A stretch of DNA of 64,000 nucleotides from Maritalea mediterranea. Its GTDB lineage: Bacteria; Pseudomonadota; Alphaproteobacteria; Rhizobiales; Devosiaceae. The DNA is taken from positions 558,001 to 622,000 of the forward strand of contig NZ_JAKGTI010000002.1 in NCBI RefSeq assembly GCF_021568695.1, given 5' to 3'. The notes under the pieces are model-generated. The model ran no database searches, was not told the DNA's origin, and was given only the letters and a program-made list of their open reading frames with translations. Numbering within the stretch: position 1 is the stretch's first letter; every line of letters begins with the position of its first letter. Made by a program: the position numbers and the translations under genes. Positions 59,325 to 64,000 of the stretch are shown here, in pieces.

Positions 59325-60334
59325 TGTTCGCAGCGCGCTATCCCCTGATCATGATTGGTGCCAGCATTGCCCTTGTGGCGATGCTGGTGGCCGGTGTGTT
59401 CTGGGGCACCGCGCCGATCCCCTGGCAGGAAAAGCTGGCCGTGCTGCTGCGCGCGCCGGACGCCAAAGCCAGCCTCACCGCCATCATCTGGCAATGGCGC
59501 ATGCCGCGCGTGCTGGCCTGTGCGCTGGTGGGTGCCGCCTTGGCGCTCAGCGGCACATTGATCCAGACCGCCCTGCGCAATCCCTTAGCCGATCCCTATT
59601 TGCTGGGCCTCTCTTCTGGCGCCTCCGCCGCCGCAGTGGCCGCCATCATCTGGCTGCCCGCGGGCCTCGTCGCTGCCTTTGGCCTGCCCCTGATCGCCTT
59701 TTTGGGCGCCGCCACTGCCTTCGGCATCACGCTGTTGATGTCCTATAACCGCGAGCGCCCCATGGACCGCTTGCTGGTGATACTCGCAGGTGTCGCCGTG
59801 TCGCTCTTGTTCCAATCCTTCACCGCCTTTTTGCTGCACATCTCCGACCCAAACGCCACCAAAACCGCACTCAACTGGCTGATGGGGTCCGCCGCTGGCA
59901 CGAACTGGGGTGAGCTGCCCATCATCACCATCGCCACTGCGCTGGTGGCGCTGCTCGCGCTCAGCCAACATAAGCAACTCGACGCGCTTCTGATGGGCGA
60001 TGCCCGCGCCACGTCCCTTGGCGTCGCCACATCGCCGATGAAGCTCACCATCTTTGTCGTCACCGCCCTGCTCACCGGGTTGAGCGTCGCCATTATGGGC
60101 ATTGTTGGTTTTGTTGGATTAATTGTGCCGCATCTGGCACGGCAGCTTTGCGGCTCCGCCCATCAAAAGCTGATCCCCTTGGCGATGCTGCTCGGGGCCT
60201 TTATCCTCACTTTTACAGATTTGCTGTGCCGCACCTTGCTGGCACCAAGTGAATTGCCATTGGCGGTGCTGCTGGCCCTGTTCGCCACCCCGCCCTTTAT
60301 CTTTATTTTGAGGCAGACCCGCCATGTTGCATAG
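59324..60334 (+). CDS. FecCD-family ABC importer permease
   Basis: A 336-residue permease with about ten helices: WQWRMPRVLACALVGAALAL, then SGTLIQTALRNPLADPYLLG, then LSSGASAAAVAAI near the N-terminus and VGFVGLIVPHLARQLCGSAH in the last third, all typical of BtuC/FecCD permeases. It overlaps the ATPase gene by 11 bases. Confidence 0.93.
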   Translation: MFAARYPLIMIGASIALVAMLVAGVFWGTAPIPWQEKLAVLLRAPDAKASLTAIIWQWRMPRVLACALVGAALALSGTLIQTALRNPLADPYLLGLSSGASAAAVAAIIWLPAGLVAAFGLPLIAFLGAATAFGITLLMSYNRERPMDRLLVILAGVAVSLLFQSFTAFLLHISDPNATKTALNWLMGSAAGTNWGELPIITIATALVALLALSQHKQLDALLMGDARATSLGVATSPMKLTIFVVTALLTGLSVAIMGIVGFVGLIVPHLARQLCGSAHQKLIPLAMLLGAFILTFTDLLCRTLLAPSELPLAVLLALFATPPFIFILRQTRHVA

Positions 60335-61097
60335 AGCCACATCAAATTTCGGTCAAACCATCCTCAGCCTACACAATGTCAGCTTTGCCGTGGGCCCCAA
60401 ACCCTTGGTGCAGGATTGCTCCTTTGAGGTGCGCCAGGGTAGCTTTATGGGGCTGCTTGGCCCCAATGGCGCCGGCAAATCCTCACTGCTCAAATTGCTC
60501 TATCGCGAGAAAAAGCCCACCAGCGGTAAAATCACCGCCTTCGGCCAGCCGCTGGACCGCTGGAACCGCAAAGCCTTCGCCGCCAAGGTCGGCACCGTTT
60601 TGCAGGAAAAAGCGCAATTGGCGGGTCTTACCATTGAGCAGGTGGCGGGGCTGGGCCTGTTTCCCCTCTCCTGTTCCAAAGCCGAAGAGCAGCAGCGGGT
60701 GCGGGAAGCATTGGAACTGGTGGAACTTTGGGATCGGCGCACGGAAAATGCGGGATATCTCTCCGGCGGTGAACAACAGCGTCTGTTCTTTGCGCAAATC
60801 CTGGCATTAGACCCGGAAGTCTATTTGCTGGACGAACCCAACAACCATCTGGATATCTATTTCCAATATCGGTTGATGGACCATATCAAGGCCAAGGGCA
60901 AAACCGTGATCGCTTCATTTCATGACATTAATCTGGCCGCTCGCTATTGCGACAGCGCTGTGCTGATGCACGAAGCGCGAATGGTGGCCAGCGGCTCGCT
61001 GGCCGAGGTCTTGTCGCCAGAAAGATTAAAGCTCGTCTATCGCGTCGACGCCCAATTCGCGAAAAGCGCCATCGCGATAAACGCGCCTGTTGTTTAA
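60324..61097 (+). CDS. ABC importer ATPase, FepC/BtuD type
   Basis: A 257-residue ATPase: Walker A GPNGAGKSS near residue 50, signature YLSGGEQQRLFFAQILALDP, Walker B VYLLDEPNNHLDIYF, and H-loop ASFHDINLAARYC, typical of iron-chelate/cobalamin importers. It completes the importer operon. The ATG at 60324 lies inside the permease gene. Confidence 0.92.
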   Translation: MLHRATSNFGQTILSLHNVSFAVGPKPLVQDCSFEVRQGSFMGLLGPNGAGKSSLLKLLYREKKPTSGKITAFGQPLDRWNRKAFAAKVGTVLQEKAQLAGLTIEQVAGLGLFPLSCSKAEEQQRVREALELVELWDRRTENAGYLSGGEQQRLFFAQILALDPEVYLLDEPNNHLDIYFQYRLMDHIKAKGKTVIASFHDINLAARYCDSAVLMHEARMVASGSLAEVLSPERLKLVYRVDAQFAKSAIAINAPVV

Positions 61098-61127
61098 GGG
61101 CGCTGCGCTAAAACCTAGGGTCAGGAC

Positions 61128-61559
61128 CTAGCGCACCACATAGACGGAACAGTTGGAGTGGCGCACAACCCGCGCGGCGTTTGGCCCCAATAGAAAATCG
61201 CGGAAATCCGGCTTGTGCGCCCCGATCACGATCAGGTCGGTGCCCGCCTTCTCCGCAGTGCGCAAAATCTCCTCATAGGCATTGCCGACAGAAACAATGT
61301 GACGCACATTCTTGTTGGCCTCAGCCCCGACCACACTTTCAGTGACCTTTACCAAATGGTCGTGCGCCGCTTCCTTAACCTTTTCGGTATGATCGGCGTC
61401 GAAATAGCTGCCCACCATGCTCATGCCATAGTCGGGCACCACCGTAATCACATCCAGCCGCGCATCATCGAGCTTGGCGAACCGATAGGCCTCTTCCAAA
61501 ATGTGTTTTTCGTCATCCGGCCGATTGATATCGACCGCGCATAAAACTGACTTGCTCAT
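61128..61559 (-). CDS. Universal stress protein (UspA family)
   Basis: A 143-residue single-domain Usp protein: MSKSVLCAVDINRPDDEKHI, then the ATP-binding pattern IVIGAHKPDFRDFLLGPNAA, then RVVRHSNCSVYVVR at the C-terminus. It starts at the stop of the TRAP permease gene and is transcribed with it, an arrangement known for TRAP systems (UspA proteins such as TeaD are thought to regulate the transporter). Confidence 0.9.
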   Translation of the reverse strand: MSKSVLCAVDINRPDDEKHILEEAYRFAKLDDARLDVITVVPDYGMSMVGSYFDADHTEKVKEAAHDHLVKVTESVVGAEANKNVRHIVSVGNAYEEILRTAEKAGTDLIVIGAHKPDFRDFLLGPNAARVVRHSNCSVYVVR

Positions 61560-64000
61560 TACGCATGCACCTCCTTCACGCGTTTTGCCCGGCGTGACTG
61601 CAGGAACGCCACCAGACCCAGCAGAATAAATGTTGGGATGAACATCAGTTCTTGTGGCAATTGCTGTACCCGCACTTTCGCCTCCTCCAGCGTCACGGGC
61701 TGATCACCATAAAAGTCAAAATCGCTCATCTTGTTGAAATATGGTGTGCCGGGGAACGGTTCTTCCATCACCAGATTTTCCCCATCTTCCATAAAGGCCA
61801 GCCCAAGTGCATCCAAACGCTCTTGTGCATTGCTGCCCTCTTCAAAAGTCAGCACCAATGTGCGTTCTTTTGGCTCGCCAGTGTCGAAATCAGGGCCGCT
61901 CACCACAATCCTCATCTCCTTGTCCGGATCAACTGAACCAACTGTTTCGGTGAAGGCCGCAGGTGCCACATCGCGATAAGGCGGTTGGATCTGATTCATG
62001 AAAAAGTCAGGACGGAACAGCGCGAAGGCGATCAGAATAAGTGCAATGCTTTCCCAAATCCGGTTCTTGGTGAGGAACCAACCCATCGTGCCCGCGGTGA
62101 AGATTAATATGGCTATGGTCGCCACCACAAACACCACGATCCCTTGCCACCAGGTCACATCAATCAACAGCAAGTCTGTGTTGAAGATGAAGAAGAATGG
62201 CAGCACCACAGTCCGCAGCGAATAGAAGAAGGCGATAAAGCCCGTGCGGATCGCGTCCCCGCCCGACACGGCGGCGGCGGCAAAACTGGCCAGTCCCACC
62301 GGCGGCGTCACGTCCGCCATAATACCGAAGTAGAACACGAACAAGTGCACGGCGATCAGCGGCACAATCAACCCGGACTGCGCCCCCAGTTCCACAACCA
62401 CGCCAGCCATCAGGCTGGACACCACAATATAGTTCGCTGTCGTCGGCAGCCCCATGCCCAAAATCAGCGAGAGCATGCCCACAAAGATCAGCATCAGAAT
62501 GAGATTACCGCCGGAGATCAATTCCACCAGATCCGCCATCACTTGGCCAATGCCGGTGAGCGTTACTGTGCCCACGATAATGCCCGCAGTGGCGGTGGCC
62601 AGACCAATGCCGATCATATTGCGTGCGCCTTCAATCAGCCCGGCGATCAAGTCCATGATGCCCAGTTTGACCTTTTCGCCATAATTACCCGCGTTGCGGA
62701 ACATGGCTTTCAACGGACGCTGGGTCAGCAAAATCACAAACAGCAGCGATGTCGCCCAGAAGGCGGACAGGCCGGGTGATTTTTGCTCAATCATCAGGAA
62801 GTAAACCAGCACCACAATCGGCAGCAGATAATAAAGCCCGGCTTTATAGATCTCTGCAATTTCCGGCAATTCAACATCTTCAGAATTTGGATCGTCAGGC
62901 TCCAAATCATCTGTCTTGGAGGCCAGCCACACCAGCGCCACATAGGCCATAAACAGCATGAAGGCCAAAACCCAACCGGCATTTTCGGGCACCAATGCCG
63001 TCACCCAGCGCACCGGATATTGGATGCCGTAGCAGAGCAAGGCAAAACCCGCAAAGAACGCGGCCATACCACCAACGGTGCGGCCGACAGATACAACCTT
63101 GTTGCCCAAGGTCGGCATATTGCGCTTCACCGCTTCAAGGTGAACAATATAGACCAACGCGATGTAGGAAATCGCAGCAGGCAGGAACGCGTGGGTGATC
63201 ACTTCTACATAGGAAATGCCCACATATTCCACCATCAAGAACGCGGCAGCCCCCATCACAGGCGGCATAATCTGGCCGTTAACCGACGAAGCCACTTCAA
63301 CCGAACCGGCTTGCTCGCTGGTAAAGCCTACACGCTTCATCAAGGGGATGGTGAACGTGCCTGTGGTCACCACATTGGCGATGGACGACCCGGAAATCAG
63401 ACCCGTGGCCGCAGAGCCAACCACCGCAGCCTTCGCCGGGCCACCTTTAAGGTGCCCCAATGCGCCAAACGCCATTTTGATGAAATAATTGCCCGCGCCA
63501 GCTTTATCCAAAAGCGCGCCGAACAAAACAAACAGAAACACAAATTTCGTCGACACCCCGAGCGCGATACCAAACACGCCTTCCGAGGTGATCCACATAT
63601 GGCTCATGGCTTTTTTCAGCGAGGCCCCCTTCCAGCGCATCACTTCGGGCACCCAGTCGGAAGAGCCGAAAAACACATAAAGCATAAAGATGGAGGCAAT
63701 GATGGCCATGGCCGGGCCAAGTGCCCGCCGTGTGCCCTCAAACAAAATCAGAATACCAACAAGCGCCACCCACTTGTCGGTGTCGTCAGCCAGCCCGCCG
63801 GCGGCGACAATCTTTTCATAAAAGAAGAAACCATATAGCGCGATAAAGGCGCCCAAAATGCCCAAGATCCAGTCCTGCACTGGAATTTTGTGCCGCGGGC
63901 TCGATTTCAGCGCCGGATAAGCCATAAAAGCCAGGAACAGGGCGAACGCCAAATGCAATTGCCGCGAATTATTGATCAGATCATTGGGCAGAATATAGTT
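61559..64000 (-). CDS. TRAP transporter fused permease, TAXI-associated, with DUF3394-like C-terminus (cut by right edge)
   Basis: At least 813 residues of a very hydrophobic protein whose N-terminus lies beyond the right edge (the frame is open to base 64000). It fuses a small DctQ-like part with a DctM-like part: SGSSIANVVTTGTFTIPLMK, then EVASSVNGQIMPPVMGAAAF, then MGLPTTANYIVVSSLMAGVV, then DVTPPVGLASFAAAAVSGGD, characteristic of 4TM/12TM fused TRAP permeases. The last 150 residues, with periplasmic-looking IVVSGPDFDTGEPKERTLVL text, resemble the DUF3394 extension seen in these proteins. The binding-protein gene would lie outside the window. Substrate unknown. Confidence 0.92.
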   Translation of the reverse strand, partial: NYILPNDLINNSRQLHLAFALFLAFMAYPALKSSPRHKIPVQDWILGILGAFIALYGFFFYEKIVAAGGLADDTDKWVALVGILILFEGTRRALGPAMAIIASIFMLYVFFGSSDWVPEVMRWKGASLKKAMSHMWITSEGVFGIALGVSTKFVFLFVLFGALLDKAGAGNYFIKMAFGALGHLKGGPAKAAVVGSAATGLISGSSIANVVTTGTFTIPLMKRVGFTSEQAGSVEVASSVNGQIMPPVMGAAAFLMVEYVGISYVEVITHAFLPAAISYIALVYIVHLEAVKRNMPTLGNKVVSVGRTVGGMAAFFAGFALLCYGIQYPVRWVTALVPENAGWVLAFMLFMAYVALVWLASKTDDLEPDDPNSEDVELPEIAEIYKAGLYYLLPIVVLVYFLMIEQKSPGLSAFWATSLLFVILLTQRPLKAMFRNAGNYGEKVKLGIMDLIAGLIEGARNMIGIGLATATAGIIVGTVTLTGIGQVMADLVELISGGNLILMLIFVGMLSLILGMGLPTTANYIVVSSLMAGVVVELGAQSGLIVPLIAVHLFVFYFGIMADVTPPVGLASFAAAAVSGGDAIRTGFIAFFYSLRTVVLPFFFIFNTDLLLIDVTWWQGIVVFVVATIAILIFTAGTMGWFLTKNRIWESIALILIAFALFRPDFFMNQIQPPYRDVAPAAFTETVGSVDPDKEMRIVVSGPDFDTGEPKERTLVLTFEEGSNAQERLDALGLAFMEDGENLVMEEPFPGTPYFNKMSDFDFYGDQPVTLEEAKVRVQQLPQELMFIPTFILLGLVAFLQSRRAKRVKEVHA

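Noticed and set aside
61105-61134. Inverted repeat GCGCTA ... TAGCGC near the UspA stop
   Set aside because: The arms are short, the inner stem is imperfect and there is no T-run in either direction, so I do not call a terminator.
62783-63838. Plus-strand open frame of 351 codons
   Set aside because: Antisense to the TRAP permease; composition (H, R, Q rich) is that of a shadow frame.
1-64000. Mobile elements, CRISPR arrays, rRNA or tRNA genes
   Set aside because: I saw no transposase or integrase motif, no regularly spaced repeats, and no recognisable rRNA or tRNA; a dedicated tRNA or repeat search could still find a degenerate one.

Overview
The window looks like a chromosomal segment from a marine or salt-adapted alphaproteobacterium, most likely of the Hyphomicrobiales. 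The evidence is a PhyR-NepR-EcfG general stress response module with GGAAC-N16-CGTT promoters (known only from Alphaproteobacteria), a full ectoine/hydroxyectoine operon, many ABC importers, a TAXI-type TRAP importer, a cobalamin riboswitch, and a GC-rich but not extreme composition. I recognise no rRNA, tRNA, insertion sequence, prophage or CRISPR array. The genes are densely packed, and both edges cut a gene.

Region 1 (1-10.4 kb) is a catabolic cluster. It holds a divergent hydantoinase A-type gene (cut by the left edge), a kynureninase-like PLP enzyme, a five-gene hydrophobic/branched-chain amino acid type ABC importer, and a two-gene indolepyruvate:ferredoxin oxidoreductase. Together they suggest uptake and breakdown of a tryptophan- or indole-derived compound. 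Region 2 (10.5-16.1 kb) is ectR / ectABCD-ask, with a palindrome placed between the -35 and -10 of the ectA promoter.

Region 3 (16.1-27.6 kb) is a general-stress island. It contains ecfG, nepR and phyR, two HWE-family kinases that are candidate inputs, and a set of small envelope or stress genes: a 63-aa membrane protein, DUF3309, two secreted PRC-barrel proteins, DUF883 and a YqjE-like partner, an AI-2E family protein, Dps, DUF1328, CsbD, MscS and PLDc_N. I find nine near-consensus EcfG promoters in this stretch, so much of the island appears to be one regulon sitting beside its own regulator.

Region 4 (27.6-34.4 kb) is a glucose-type ABC importer (gts-like) with a divergent two-component system. 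Region 5 (34.4-40.7 kb) holds an AbrB-family membrane protein, a TctD-like response regulator, and a striking 812-aa protein in which a histidine kinase is fused in frame to a complete periplasmic substrate-binding protein. A class I glutamine amidotransferase and a BaiN-like flavoprotein follow.

Region 6 (40.7-48.8 kb) is a dipeptide/oligopeptide ABC operon ending in its own GntR regulator. It is divergent from a DUF1028 protein and an M20-family amidohydrolase, and two 16-bp palindromes lie in the shared promoter. Region 7 (48.8-57.1 kb) is a polyamine-type ABC importer in one operon with a class III aminotransferase, a BKACE enzyme and an acetylpolyamine amidohydrolase, with a divergent LysR regulator. 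Region 8 (57.1-61.1 kb) is a cobalamin riboswitch controlling a 29-aa leader ORF and a [2Fe-2S] protein, followed by a FecBCD-type importer behind a Zur-box-like palindrome. The right end (61.1-64 kb) is a UspA protein and a TRAP fused permease that runs off the edge.
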